Positions 20,001 to 35,000 of a stretch of DNA of 64,000 nucleotides are shown here, piece by piece (the stretch's first letter is position 1; each line of letters begins with the position of its first letter). The stretch is from Frigidibacter sp. RF13 (GTDB lineage: Bacteria; Pseudomonadota; Alphaproteobacteria; Rhodobacterales; Rhodobacteraceae), in assembly GCF_026626305.1 (NCBI RefSeq), contig NZ_JAPNUE010000012.1, positions 1 through 64,000 on the forward strand, written 5' to 3'. A program made the position numbers and the translations under genes. The notes beneath the pieces were generated by a model. The model was not told where the DNA came from, made no database searches, and saw nothing but the letters and a program-made list of their open reading frames with translations.

Positions 20001-23000
20001 ATAGAGTTCCACCTCGCCACGCGCCATGCCGCCATTGCCGTCCTCGACAACGTAGGTGAAGCCCGCGAAGCCGAAGTGATCGGGGCGCGGCAGGAATTTG
20101 ATATACCCGCCCGACACGCCGCCTTTCCCGTTGGTCAGCGGGAAGCTTGGCGTGGAATAGAGCGGATCTCCGTCGCCATCATAAAGCGGCAGCAGGCTCG
20201 TGATGGTCAGGCTGTCGCCATCGATATCGCTGTCATTTCCAAGCAGCGCAGAGAGCGGGATCCAAAGCTCCTCGTCCTCGGTTCCGACGAAAATCCCGTC
20301 GTTGCCCGCGACCGGCGCATCATTCACCGGCGCCAGGTTGACCTCAACGCGCGCGGTGCTCTCGCGGCCGAAGCTGTCGCGCACGGTATAGTCGAAGAAG
20401 GCATCGCCATTCTGGTCCTGCGCGCCCAGGAACTGGATCATGCCGTTCTGATCGATCGTCGCGGTGGCCCCGTTCAGGCCCTGAACCGAGATCAGCTCAA
20501 GCTGGTCGGTGCCCGCCGCAGCGTCGTTGACCAACAGCATCGCCGGGTCGATGATCGCGATCTCGTCCTCGACGCCAAACCGGTAGAGGTCGTCCGCGGC
20601 GTTGAAGCGCCCGATGCGCTGCAGATCGTCTATATCCGCCCGGTTCCAGCTCGACCCATCCGCAAATCGGATCTCCTCGATGCCGGTATTGCCGCCTAGG
20701 AAATGGCCGCTGACCCTCAGCGTATCGGTGAGGAACCCGCCAAGATTTTCCAGCTCGATCAGAAGATCGTCGCCTTCGCGTACCAGCGAGACGTCGGCCT
20801 TGCGGACGTCCGCTGCAAGCACGACCGCATCGATGCCCGCCACATCAGCCTCGACCAGCGTATCGGAGCCCTTGTCGAAACCAAACTCATAGATGTCGGA
20901 CCCATCGCCGCCGACGAGCATGTCGTCGCCGCGGCTGCCGTCAATGACATTGTCCGCCGCATCGCCGGTGATCGTGTCATCGAAGAGCGAACCGCGGATC
21001 TTCTCGATGTTGCTCAGCACGTCGCCCGCGGCCTCGCCAGCCGTTCCGGCGCTGCCGGAGAAGCTGATCGAGACACCAAGAGCAGAACCGGTATAGTCAA
21101 CCGTATCAAAGCCAGCGCCGCCGTCGATCACATCCGCACCGAACCCACCGATCAGGATATTGTCGCCCGCGTCGCCGGTGATCGTGTCATTGTGGAAGCT
21201 TCCGCGCACGATCTCGATACTGGTGAACGTATCGCCGGCTGCATCCCCGCCGCCTGCCGTCACACCCGAAAGATCGACGAAGACCCCGCTGACAGAGCTC
21301 GAATAGTCGGCCGTATCGATACCGGCACCGCCCTCGAGCTGATCGGCGCCGCGCCCGCCGCGCAGCACATCGTCACCGTCACCACCGACCAGCGTGTCAT
21401 CGCCGCGCCCACCGTCGAGGATGTTGGCTTGGCCATCGCCCTCAAGCCGGTCGGCGAAATCACCGCCAATCAGATTTTCGATGCTGACGAGCGTATCGCC
21501 GGTTGCGTCACCGCCGGTCGCTGTGCCGTCTTGCAGTGAAATGTCGACAGCTTGGGCGCTGGCACTGTAGTCGGCCGTGTCGATGCCCGCGCCACCGTCG
21601 ATGATATCCGCACCCGTGCCGCCGTCGAGCCGGTCGTTGCCATCCTGACCGCGCAGCGTATCGTCGCCCGCAGCGCCGGTCAGCAGATCGTTGCCCGCGC
21701 CGCCTTCGAGCCGGTTCGCACCTGCGCCACCATCCAGCGTATCGTTGAACACCGAACCGATCAGGCCCTCGACATTCACGAACTGATCGCCCTGCGCATG
21801 GCCACCCTGGCCGATGCCGGTGGCGATCGAGGCCCTGAGACCCGCATCCGACTGGCTGTAGTCGATCACGTCATAGCCACTGCCGCCGTCGATCATGTCG
21901 GCGCCGTCGCCTGCGTCGATCAGGTCGTCACCGCCTTCGGCACGGATCACATCGTCTCCGGCAAGGCCGGAGATCGTCTCGTTCACAGAGGTGCCGACCA
22001 GAAGGTCGCGCATGTCCGTCCCGACAATGATGCCGGAATTGACCCCATTGGCGACATCGATCCAGACGCGGCCGCTGTCGGTCAGCTCGCCATCGCTGAT
22101 CAGATAGTCGAGTGTGACCTGGCCGACCGTGCCGGGCGTCTGGTGAATGACGATGAACTCGTCGTTGAAGACCTCGAAACTGCCCTGGCTAAGGGCCTCG
22201 ATCCCGGCGAAGGTGATCGGACTTTCCTCGACATCCGTGTCGTTGGACAGCAAGTCCGAGATACGGATCACCAGCGGCACGCCACCGATCATGGAATAGC
22301 CGGTGTCATCGCCCGCCACGGGTTCGTCGTTGACCGCAATGATGCGGACCTCGACGGAGCCCGTCACCTCGTCAAAGACACCGTCTGTGATCTTATACCA
22401 GAGATTCGTCGACTCGTTGGTATTGGCATCCGGGATGAAGGTCAGCGTGTCCTCGTCCTTCCGGACTATCCTGCCATGCGGGAACATCGAGGCGATACCG
22501 AAATCGGTGAAGGTCAGCGGATCGCCGTCGATATCTGTGTCGTTGGCCAGTAGGTCGGCGATCAGAATGTCGGTCGGCACGTCCTCATATACATAGACGA
22601 TGTCCTTGCCCGGCACCGGCGCCGCGTCCACGACATTCTCGAACCAGAGGGTGACCTTGGCGGAATCCGTCAACCCCTCGGCATCGCGGACGAGATAGTG
22701 GAACGTCGCCTCGCCCCAGAAATTCGGGTCAGGCGTGAAGACAATGGTGCCGTCGCCCGGCAATGTCAGCGTGCCACCGACTGCATTCGACGCGTCGATG
22801 AAAGTCAGGGCCGAGCCTTCGATATCCTGATCGTTCAGCATCAGGTTGACGATCGGGATGATGATCGGCTGATCCTCAACGCCTTTCAGGTAACTCCGTG
22901 TCGTATCGTTGTAGCGATCGTCGCTTGCGACGGGATTGTCGTTCACCGGCGCCACATCGAGCGTGACGAGGCCGGTGCTGCTGCCGCCCTGTCCGTCACT

Positions 23001-26000
23001 GACCGTGTAGCGGAAGCTGGCGGTGCCGAAGAAGTTCGGCGCCGGTTCGAACAGGATGCCGTTGTCGTACCAGGTGGCGGTGCCGCCGATCGCCCCGAAG
23101 GCGCCGGTGATCGTCAGCTGGTCCCCGTCGAGGTCGAAATCGTTGGCGAGCAAGGTGGCATTGTCGAAAAGCTGCGGCGTATCCTCGACCATTGCGAAAT
23201 GGTCGTCGCCGACGGTGGGCGCGAAATCCACCGGTTCGACATAGACATGGGCAGTGGCCGTCGAAGTGCCGCCATGGCCGTCGCTGACCGTGTAGGTGAA
23301 GCTTGCGTTGCCAAAGAAGGTGACGCGCGGCACCACATGCACTTCGCCGGTTCCGGTCAGCGTCACGGTCAGGTCGGGCGTGGACCCGACGGCGATGATG
23401 CTGAGCGCGTCGCGGTCCACATCGCTGTCATTGCCGAGAAGTTGGCCGACGGTGATATCGAACGCCGCATTCTCGGTGGTCTGGAAGCCGTGATCGTCCC
23501 GCGCGACAGGCGCATCGTTCACGGGCGTGACGGCTATGTAGACGGTCGCTTCCGCAACACCGCCTTCGGGCGTATTGGCGACATAGGTGAACGAGGCGGT
23601 ACCGTTGAAGTCCGCGGTCGGCACGAAGGTCACGTCGCCATTAGAGGCGATGGACGCGGTGCCGCCGACCATGTCCTTCAGATAGCCAAGGATCATCCGG
23701 TCGCCGTCGATATCGTTCGCGAGAAGATGCGCGGCGCTGATCGTCAGGCTCTGATCCTCGGCGACGGTGAAACCGGTATCGTCCTGCGCGTCCGCCAGCG
23801 GCCGCACCTTGAGATCGACCGTGCCCGTCGCAAAACCGTTCTGCCCGTCAGAGATCGTGTACGTGAACTGGGCAGCACCAGAGAAGCCCTGGTTCGCCGT
23901 GAAGACGATATTCCCGTTCGCGTCGATCTCTGCGTATCCATGGTCGCCACCGTCAACCCTGACGATCTGCAAGGCCTGATTGTCGGGGTCATAGTCGTTC
24001 CGAAGAAGCTGGGCGGCAGTCAGCACCAGCTGTGACCCGGCGACGACCGAATAATATCCGTCGGCAACGGCGACAGGCAGCAGGTTGTCCAGGCGCGGCA
24101 ACAGGTCCGCAAGGTACCAGGTGATACCGTCGCTGAAGGAATACTCCTCGATGCCGCTTCCGTCGGTCGCCAAGGCGCCATCAACCGTCAGCGTGTCGCC
24201 CGAGCTCAGGAAATGGAACACCAGCGTGTCCGACCCTTTGTAGAGCCGTTCGATGCGCACTTCGGTCGACACATAGTCGGCAAAAATCACCCGGTCGATA
24301 TCGGTGGCCGAGATCGTCTCGGTGATCCGGTCGTGCCCATCGCCGCGATGGACCATGTAACTGTCCGATCCGGCCTCGCCCCGCAGCGTATCATTGCCCG
24401 CGCCGGCAGAGATCGCGTCCGCGCCGGTGTAGCCCTGCACGAAATCGTCGTTTGTGGTTTGCGCGAAGTTCAATGTCGCCGCGCGCATGTCCGCGCGGGT
24501 CCAGATCGTCCCGTTGGCAAATTGGATCTCCTCGACACCGACAGAACCGGTTCCGAGCGCATTCTCGATGATCAGCCGGTCACGGGTGCCCGGGAGGCGA
24601 AGCACGAGATCGTTGCTGTCCGGCCCGAGCCGCAGCGCATAGACGATGTCTGACGGATCGATATCGAGGATGACACGGTCGGTTCCGCTTCCACCTGTAT
24701 CGGAAATCCGGTCATCGCCATCGCCAGTAGCGAACCGGTAAGTGTCGCCGCCGTCACCACCGGACAGAAGGTCGTCGCCCACGCCACCGGTCAGCGTATC
24801 GGCACCAGCTGTCCCCAGGACGATGTCATTGCCCGGCGTCGCATCCGACAGAAGAAGATCGGCAAGGATATCGGCGATGGTCAGCGTGGCGCCGCTGTCG
24901 GCGAAAACAACCTGCTCGATCGACGCGCTGGCGCTGCCGTTCAGCCCGTTCAGGATGACGATCTCGTCACCGGTCCCTGCGAACTGGATCAACAGGTCAA
25001 GCCCGCCCGCCCCGCGACGCCTGAAAGTCACCTCGGTCGGATCGTAGCCACTGATGACCAGCCGGTCGTTACCCCCGCTTTCGATGATGGTGTCGTTGCC
25101 GTCACCCTTCGCGTAATTGTAGGTATCGTCGCCCTGACCGCCCGCAAGAAGGTCGTCGCCAAGCCCGCCTGCCAGCGTGTCGGCCGCGGCCGTGCCCGTC
25201 AGCTTGTCGTCGCCCGCGGTCGCCCCGGCCTGGTTGACGAGGGTTCCAAACTGGCTGCGCTGCCAGACGGTGTTATCGTCAAAGACGATCCGGTCGACGC
25301 CGACCGCGCCACCCGCCAGCGCATCGCGCAGAAGGATACGCCCGCCATCGCCTGCATTTGGGTCTCGCGCGGCAATGATCACTTCAAGATCATTGCCGTA
25401 GCCACGCCTGAGGGTAACCTCTGATGGCAGAATGCCGTGGAGGACAAGTTCATCCGTCGCCTCCACGCCCTTGTCGCGGATCATGTCCCTGCCATCGCCG
25501 CGGGTGTAGACATACCGGTCCGCGCCGCCTTCGCCCTGCAGATTGTCGTCGCCCGTCCCGCCTGTGATCGTGTCGGCTCCGGCTGTCCCGAGTATGAACT
25601 CGGATGCAGCCGTTCCCTGCGTGCCGCCGAGTGCTGCATTGATGCCGGTTGGGGTCTCGCTCGACAGGCCCGTCGGAGTGGCAAACCCGGGCGCCGTCTC
25701 GGTCGAGAGGCTCGTCGGGGCCGTGAAGCTTGGCGGCGTCTCGCTCGACAGTGCCGTCGGCAACTCTGGCGGCGCGACCTTGGGCGCCACATAGGTACCG
25801 GCTGGCAGCAGCGCCGGCGCCGAATTCCCGGTGTCGTCGAGGACGTAGACCTCGGTCACGCCGTCGATGTCGACGATATCCAAGCTGTCGAAACTATAGG
25901 CACGCTCAAGCCCGACGCTTGCCGGATCGACCGGATCGGTCATGCCGGATTGAAGTTCGCTGGCCGTGCGGTCGACGGACCAGATCCGCAGGTCGTCGAA

Positions 26001-29000
26001 CCTGGCGTTACCGGTCATGCCGCCATTCGCGGCGATTGCATCAATTGTGAAATCGCCCACGAACGGCACTGCCGACGTGGCGTCCAGAACCCCGTTAACA
26101 TAGATCTTAAGATTGCCCGCATCATCGCGCGTGATCGCGAAATGTGTCCAGACGGCGTTGCTCGCGACCGTGCTCGCGATAATCTTGTCGTTTGCTGTGT
26201 TGGGAGTCAGGGTTGAGTAAAGACGGAACTTGCCTGCATGGAAGTTGAGATTCTGCGACAGAGCTGGGATCGCCGAGACCATGACATCATCATTGGAGAT
26301 GGCATTTCCAGGATTGAAATAGACCCAGCTTTCAATGGTGAAGGCACCGTTCAGCGTCAGGTTCGGCACATCAACGCCGGGCGTATTCCGAAGGACCAGC
26401 GCACTTTCATCGCTTTCATCGACAGCGTTTGCCATGACCGCGGACCTGAAGGCGGCAAAGGTCATTTCCGACCCGTCATCGAACCTGACCCGCTCGATCC
26501 CTGACGAAACGGCCGAATCCACGACCGTCACCGAGCCCGCCCCGGTCGCGGACAAGATGGTCAGGTCCTGCGTTCCATTGAGATCGAGATTGGTCTGATA
26601 CCCGCGCAGATCTGCCAGGGTAATACCGGTTCCGAAGACTATAGTGTCGCTCGCACCGGACGTCTCGATGACCCGGTCGTGACTGCCGTCGAAACCGACA
26701 CTGTAGGTGTCGTCGCCACCCTGCCCCTGAAGCGTATCGTCGCCTGCGCTGCCGGTGATCGTGTCTGCGGTGTAGGTGCCGACGATGCTGTCGTTGCCGT
26801 CGGTGCCCTTGAAATAGGTCTCCTTGAGAAAATCGGCCCAACTCATCGTCGTACCGTTGTCGAACTCGACAGTCTCGATTTGCGACAGCGGCGCATAGGG
26901 TACAAAAGTCTCGCGCATGCTCGCGACGGTGAACGTTCCCGTGCCATTCGTGAAGCCGAACGTCACGTCCCCGGGTCCACCGTCTAGGTTCGTCGCCACC
27001 GCGCGGATGTCGGCCAGCGTGATCCCGGCGCCAAAGACGATCCGGTCGTTGCCGCCATCCTCGATGATCCGGTCGTGGCCCTGGTTCAGGCCGATCAGAT
27101 AGGTGTCGTCGCCCTTTAGGCCCCCCAGCGTATCGTCGCCTGCGCTGCCGGTGATCGTATCGTTCAACGAGGTCCCGGCAATGTTGTCGTTGCCGTCGGT
27201 GCCCTTGAAATAGGTCTCCTTGAGAAAATCGGCCCAACTCATCGTCGTACCGTTGTCGAACTCGACAGTCTCGATTTGCGACAGCGGCGCATAGGGTACA
27301 AAAGTCTCGCGCATGCTCGCGACGGTGAACGTTCCCGTGCCATTCGTGAAGCCGAACGTCACGTCCCCGGGTCCACCGTCTAGGTTCGTCGCCACCGCGC
27401 GGATGTCGGCCAGCGTGATCCCGGCGCCAAAGACGATCCGGTCGTTGCCGCCATCCTCGATGATCCGGTCGTGGCCCTGGTTCAGGCCGATCAGATAGGT
27501 GTCGTCGCCCTTTAGGCCCCCCAGCGTATCGTCGCCTGCGCTGCCGGTGATCGTATCGTTCAACGAGGTCCCGACGATGCTGTCGTTGCCGTCGGTGCCC
27601 TTGAAATAGGTCTCCTTGAGAAAATCGGCCCAACTCATCATCGTACCGTTGTCGAACTCGACAGTCTCGATTTGCGACAGCGGCGCATAGGGTACAAAAG
27701 TCTCGCGCATGCTCGCGACGGTGAACGTTCCCGTGCCATTCGTGAAGCCGAACGTCACGTCCCCGGGTCCACCGTCTAGGTTCGTCGCCACCGCGCGGAT
27801 GTCGGCCAGCGTGATCCCGGCGCCAAAGACGATCCGGTCGTTGCCGCCATCCTCGATGATCCGGTCATGGCCCTGGTTCACGCCGATCAGGTAGGTGTCA
27901 TTGCCGCCGGCGCCGAAAAGCGTATCGCTGCCGGCGGTGCCATACAGCGTTTCCGCGATGCTTGTGCCGAAGACATGATCATTCGCTGCTGTCTCGGCAT
28001 GACGTAGCGCGAACTCCATGAGTTGCGGATTGCCCCAAGTCACGCCACCCGCGAACTGGACTGCCGTGATCTGTGCCGGGAAAACTACCAGGATCTCGCC
28101 GCCATCCACCATGCGCAGGATCAGGCGCCCGCTGTCGTCCGGGCGCAGGACCCGGACTTCGCCGGGCATATAGCCGTTCAGGACGATCCGGTTCGTGCCG
28201 GAATTATCGTCGATGACATCAGACCCGTCACCACGATTGTAGATATAGACGTCGTTGCCAACGCCGCCCACAAGCGTATCGTCGCCGCCAAGACCCTCCA
28301 GAGTGTCTGCGCCCGTGCCGCCGGCGAGGCTGTCATTCTGCTGGGTCGCGACCAGCGAGGTCTGGCTCAGGAGTGCCGCGACCGACAGGGTGGCCCCGTC
28401 GCTGAAGCGAATTGTCTCCACGCCCATGAAAGACGACGTAGAGGTGGAGCGCAGGATGATCTCATCCTCGCTGCCGGTGAAGGCCAGGATCAGCTCCTGT
28501 CGCGCCGCGTCGAGGCGCGAGACCTTCAGCTCACTCGCCTGATAGCCACGGATATCCAGAATGTCGGCGCCGCCTGCGTCGGTGATGACATCGCGCCCGT
28601 CGCCGCGCGAGAACAGATAGCTGTCTGCCCCGCTCCCGCCATAGATGTCGTCGTCGCCCAGACCGCCTTCGATCACCGCGCCATAATTGTGGCCTTGGAT
28701 CATGTCGCTGCCGACACTTTCCTGCCCGTTCACGGATGCGGCAAGCAGCGCAGCCCTGTCCCAGATGACCCCGTCCGCAAAGACGATACTGGGGAAGCGC
28801 GCCCCACCCAGCGCATCAATAAGCTGCACTGCCTCGCCCGTCTCGGGGAAGGTGATGATCAGATCGCGGCTGCCTATGCCCGCGAGCCGAACCAGGGCCT
28901 CGGCCGAACCATAATCGTCAAAGCGGATCTCGCCCGCAGCGCTGGCGACAGCGGCCATCGACAGCCGGTCATAACCGTCGCCTTTGGAGAAGAGATAGGA

Positions 29001-32000
29001 GGTATCGGCGGCAAGCGTGACCGTATCGAAGCCACGGCCCGGCTTCACGACAAAGTCGGGATCAAGCTGGGTCGCGTCGACCTTGTCCTGACTGCCGTTC
29101 GGCCTTTGCGCGTAGACATGCGTCAGGACATCGCCGAGCGTCAGCACGGTATTGGCGACCACCCAGGTCTGGCCATCATCGCCGAGAACCCCGTCGTTGA
29201 AGCGGAAGGTTTCGACCTGCAAACCCGCAACCTTGCCCGCACCGCCCAGCACCACCAGACTGTCGCCCCCGGGGGCAAGCCGGATGATCAGATTGTCGCC
29301 CGCCGTCTCAAAACTGACCTGATCGGCAGTGACACCCTTGCGGAATTCGATGACGTCCGTTCCCGAAGATTCCAGAACGGAATCCTGGCCGTCACCATGG
29401 CCAAAGACATAGGTATCGTTGCCGCCGCCGCCGATCAGCTCGTCAGAACCCGCGCCGCCTTCCAGACGATCGTCGCTTGAGAAGCCCTCAAGCTTGTCGT
29501 GTCCGGTGGTCCCCTGCAGCATGCGGACGCGCAGGTCGTTGAGCGTGACGACGGTATTGTCGGCGAAGGCAAATTCCTCGACCGTCGTGCTGGTCAGGCC
29601 GCCGACAATGCGCAGCACGTCTTCGCCGTTTCCGAGGTCGATCAGCAGATCGTTCACATCGCGACGGATGATCAGCGAGTCCAGCGTGACGCCTTCGCCG
29701 AAGCGGACGCGATCCTTGATGCTGCCTGCGTCAGTCTTCTCAAGGATCTGGTCATAGCCGTAGCCAATGCCGAATGCATAAAGATCGGCCATGTTGCCGC
29801 CGACGAGCGTGTCTTCGCCCTGACGCCCGTCGAGCGTGTTCGGTTGGTCATCGAGACCAGTGATTAGGTTGTCACCGCGGTTGCCGCCGGAAATCTGAAG
29901 ATAGGTCTGTTCAATATCCGATATTGTCAGCGTGAGGTCGCTGAATTGGAAGATCTCGACCCCGTCCGTCACATTGCGGAACTGGTTGCGGATCGTCAGC
30001 GTATCCGACCAGCCGGCAAAGCTGATCACCAGATCGTCGCCGATCTTGGCGAAAGAGGCGATAGATGCCGTCAGATTCGGCCCGAATATGACGCGATCGG
30101 GCTGTTCCGTCTCGGTCTTTTGACGCCCCGCCCAGGACGCCCGGACCTGCGTATCGATGATCGTGTCGTTGCCGTAGCCTGCGTCGAACTTATAGGTATC
30201 CCCGTCAGAGCCGCCTTCAAGCGTATCGTTGCCGCCCTTTCCGTCGATGATCTCGCCGAAGTCGCTGCCGACAAGATGCTCGGCCTGATCGGTTCCGATC
30301 AGATCGACATCTTCGGGGTTCAGATCGGTGTAAGCTATGACGCGATCGGCAAAGACGAAGGTTTCGACCGCGTGGGCCTGCCTACCACCGCGGACATACT
30401 GATCCCGCAGGGTGATGACCTGACCGGTGTCACGGATGGTGAAGATCAGATCGAGCGCGGTCCGCGAAACCGTCAGGTCGCCAAGCACGCCATCACCAAA
30501 GTTGATATGTTCGAAGATCAGCTGATCGTTGCCGCCGCCCGCATCGAAAATGATGTCCGATCCGTCGCCCCGGCGCACGAGATAGCTGTCGCTGCCGCCA
30601 CCGCCCTGAAGAAGGTCGTCGCCTGCCTTGCCGTCCATCCGGTCGTTGGTCGAAAAGCCGTAGAGCGTGTCGTTGCCTTGCGTAGCATAGGCGTCGATGA
30701 ATTTCTGGAAAAGATCGCTCTGGGACCAGACAACGGGTTTTTTATCTTGCTCGTCGGGAGCAAAGACGAACCGCTCGATAGCATCGGGTGCGCCGAGGAA
30801 CGGCAGGTAGGTGTCCTGGTTGAGAAGCGTTACACGGTCGGTCTTGCCATGGATTTGCAGGGTTAGAGTGTCGGACGCTCCGTCGCGGATGAAGTCGAAA
30901 TCCGACCACCTCAGCCCGTCGATGAACGTCAGCGTATCGTCGGGCGCACCGAACAGCTTCACCGAATAGTCGTTGTCGTCGATGACATCGTGGCCGTATC
31001 CGCGGCCGGAGATTCCGCGGCCGAAAATATAGGTGTCACCGCCCTCAAGCCCCTGCAGCAGGTCGTCGCCGAGGCCGCCGTCGAGAGTATCGGCGTCGAT
31101 GAAGCCATAGATCGCGTCCGCGCCATCGGTCTTGGCGTTCTTCAGTACCCGCTGCGTGATCTCGGTAAAGTCGAGCCAGCTGCCGTCCTCGAACAGAAAC
31201 TTTTCGATGAGGTTCGGCGCGATATAGTCCAAGGCCAGGGATGGATCGATCCCGCCGAGGAATTCGCCCAGATTGAGCCGCATGCCGCCGAACTGATCCT
31301 TTACCAGAATCGTGTCGCCGGTAAAGCTGCCGTCCTTGTTCTTGAGCTGGATGAAAAGATCATTGCTCTTGCCGGTCCGGGTCAGATGCAGATCGTCAGC
31401 GGTGATGTCACCGGTGAACTGGAGGAAATCGAGCCCCGCCTTGCCCGGCAACTCTGTCGGCAGGTTCTGTTCGTCGACAACATCCTGCCCGTCGCCTTTG
31501 GCAAAAACATAGATGTCACCGCCAGCGCTGCCGTGAAGGACGTCATTGCCCTTGCCACCCCACATGATGTCGAGATCGCCGGACCCCGCGATCACCTGAT
31601 CGGTGTCTTGCGGGTTGGCGACGGCATAGGCGATCTTCATCTTGTCCCAGACGACACCGTCGGCAAAGACAATGGCCTTGAGGGCCGTGTCTTCCCTATA
31701 TCTGCCGAAGCTGTTGGTATTGGCCTCGCCGAGGAAGTGATTGTGAACGGTGATCCGGCCGGTCTGCCCCGCTGCCGTCAGGATCAGATCCTGCCCGACC
31801 CTGGTCGCGATGACCTGGCTGGAGGTGACTTCGGTGAAGCGCAGTTCATCCGGGGCGCCGCCATCGACATCCGCAATGACAGCGTCGCCGAAATTCTTTC
31901 CAGCGTAATAGACATCACTGCCCGACCCGCCGCGATAGTTGGCTTCTCCCGCGCCGATCAGGATGAAATCCGTGCCGGTGGTGCCATGATATTCCGCGCT

Positions 32001-35000
32001 GGACGACGCGGGCAGATTGGGCGCGTTCGGCTCGTCGATGAGCCGCGTTTCATCAATCCCGAGTGCGTTCATGGCACCACGCAGGTCGATGTCGATACCT
32101 ACGTTCTGGTAGGCGGGCAGCATCATCTGCAGGATGTAGCGCTGATCCAGCGAAACGGTCGTGCCGAAGAGGTTTCCGGTGCCGTCCATCCGGTAATCGG
32201 GATAGAGGGTCGACAGGATCTGGTGCCAGTCGCGCAGATAATCGTAGGACGGCGTCGCGCCATCAGGCGCGGCCGCGAAAATCGCCTCGAACATCGGCGC
32301 CAGTTCGCGGTCCGTCGTCGAATAGAACTGGTCGGTCGCCACATCATAGGCGAGGCCGGGGAAGAAGGACGACATGCCACCCTGGAACCCCAGCCTGAGC
32401 GCGAAAGCCCGCGAGGCGGTGATATATTGGTCGATGACGGTATCGAGCAGCCCGATCATCGCCTTGATGCCGGACTCATAGTGATCGTCCGACAGGCTCG
32501 CGCTGCCGCTCTCGTTCACCGAATAGGCGATCTGGCCAGCCTGATTGTCATAGGTCGCAGTCAGCATCGCCGGCACAAAGTCGATTCCGGCCAGCGACGT
32601 GGCAAAGTGGAACTGGCCCGGGGTCAGCATCTCGACCCGGTAGGTGCTGTTGGTCGTCGAGTTCACGACATCCAATGTATCGAAATCCACCTCATACGAC
32701 CGCAGATTGAAGCCGCGCGCATGGCCGTACTTGTCCTGCAGCTCTAGCGCCCGGTCGAGGTTGCGGGCCCAGACGTAGAAATCACCGTCCTGGTCCGTCA
32801 CCCGCACCGTGTAGTCGACCACGACGCCGTCGACCTGATAGACGCCGATCTCTTCGACATCGATAGCCGCATAGGGGTTGAAACCGATCGCCTCGACGCG
32901 CCACTCCTGCCCGGCCGCATGGGCCTGTGCCATGATATCTGCGACTGTCGGTGACGCGATTGCCTGCCCGTCGGCATCGACAACCGGCGTGCCACTCGCC
33001 AGCCGCCAGCTTCCGTCCGGATTCTCGATCCCATAGTCAACAACGACCGCCCGGCCATTGATCAGGCTTACCAGATAGGGCGCATTCTGCCGGTGCTGGA
33101 GTTCGTTCGCGCGCGTCGAGGGCGACCAGAGCTGCTCAAGCTGCCAGTGCGCGCCATTCGCGGCGCTTTGCGCCAGCACATCCTCCATCGTCGGTCGGGC
33201 GATGGTCGACCCATCTCCCGCTAGGATCGGCTGGCCGCTTTCCAGCTGCCAGAACCCGCCCGCCTGATCCTCGACCCAAACCGCCCGGTCGATCAGCACC
33301 TTGCCGTCCGACGACAGAAGCACCGGCGTCAGTTCGCGGCTCTCTTCCAGCGAGAAGCCCCACTGACCAAGCACCGCCCCGGTCTTCTGCCGCATGTCCT
33401 CGAGGTTTGGCACCGTCACATTGGCAGCGACATCCGCCAGCATGTCGCGGACCGCGAAATCGTTCGAGGCCGCCACCGCCAGATTCGTAATCCGCCCGAA
33501 GCCCTTGGCCGAAAGCGGTGTGTCGCCAAGCCAGGCTGCCAGACCGTTCTCACCCGCGAACTTCGTATCGACATCACTCATCTCGAACACAGCGTCGAAC
33601 GCATTGCCCTTGTGCCCGTCCGCCCAGGTGAACTGGCCCGACCGGATCAGATGCGTGCCCTGCGGCGTCGTCACGTCAAGCGCATTGCCCGTCACGTCGA
33701 TCGACAGGATCCCGAGTGCTGCGAGCGATGTCAGCTCGCCCGCATCCGTCACCCCGTCCTGGTCGCGGTCGCGCCAGACCATGAGCTCGCCATAGGCGAC
33801 ATCGGCCGCATCGACCTTGCCATCGCCGTTCGTGTCGAGCTCGGCCAGCGCCGCGAAACCCGACCGACCCACGCCCCCGAACATCTCGGAAATATCGTCG
33901 ATCCGCCCGTTGCCATCGAGATCGCGGACAAGGAACCCGTCGTCCCCCTTCAGCCAACCGGTCTTCTCGCCGAAGAGATCACCGTCATGATCGAACCACA
34001 CTTCGGCATCGTCCATGCTGACGGTCTCGATCCCGTCGCCATCGAGGTCGAGGATGAGGGGGTCGGCTGGCTCCAGCCAGTTCAGCGCCTTGAATTGCTT
34101 CTTGCCAGCGTTCGCAATCGTCACAAGGGCGTCTTGCAAAACGGCTGTGCGGTTGATCCCACCAGGAAACCCGGGCAGCATTCCAAGCAGCGACAAGCGC
34201 GAGTTCGCGTTCTTGAACACCATACCGAGGTCGCCTGCGAAGTCCAAAAGATCAGCGCCGAAACTGACCGCAGGGCCGTTGTCGAAGTTCTCGACGGTCA
34301 TCGTGCCGTGCAGGATCGGTCCGTCGCCATCTGCTTCCCCGAGCTTCGTTGGTGTTCCAAGGCCAAAAAGCTCGGCGACCGAGTTGATCACATATAGTCG
34401 CTCGCCATCATATCGATACTGGATGAACGGCAGAATGTAATCGTAGTAGATCGAGCCACCCACACCGCTCATTGCACCGAAGGCCATGAAGCCGAGCATC
34501 GGCACTTCGTTCGACCCGCCAACGAGCGGCAGGCCGAAGAAGCGCAGCTGGTCGTTTTCGTCGGGATCCATGAGCCTGGTCCCCTGCCACCACCAGACCT
34601 CATCCGCGTTGGACAGACGCCCATCAGCATCGCGCGCATTCTGGTCAATAGGCATCCCGTTCGCATCCAGCCCGGAATAGCTATCCGTATAGATCTCACC
34701 ATTGACAGATGTGTTCAGAATCCAGTCTCGGCCAACACCCCCGATCGCCCGCGCCCCCTCCCCGCCTGAGACAACGAGCCAATCATTGCCGTCGCCGCCA
34801 TCTACAGAAAGGACAAGCTCTGCGCCTGCCTTTGTCTCATCGTTCGGGCGCCCGCCAGCCTCGACGTCGACAGTCTGAGATTTGTCAAATCTGGCAGGAT
34901 CAAACACGATGACGATGTCGTCCCCCGTACCCGACTGAACGTCTCGGACGGTTGACGAGGAAAGACCGCGAACCTCGCTGTCGAGAAGGCTCTTGGAAAG

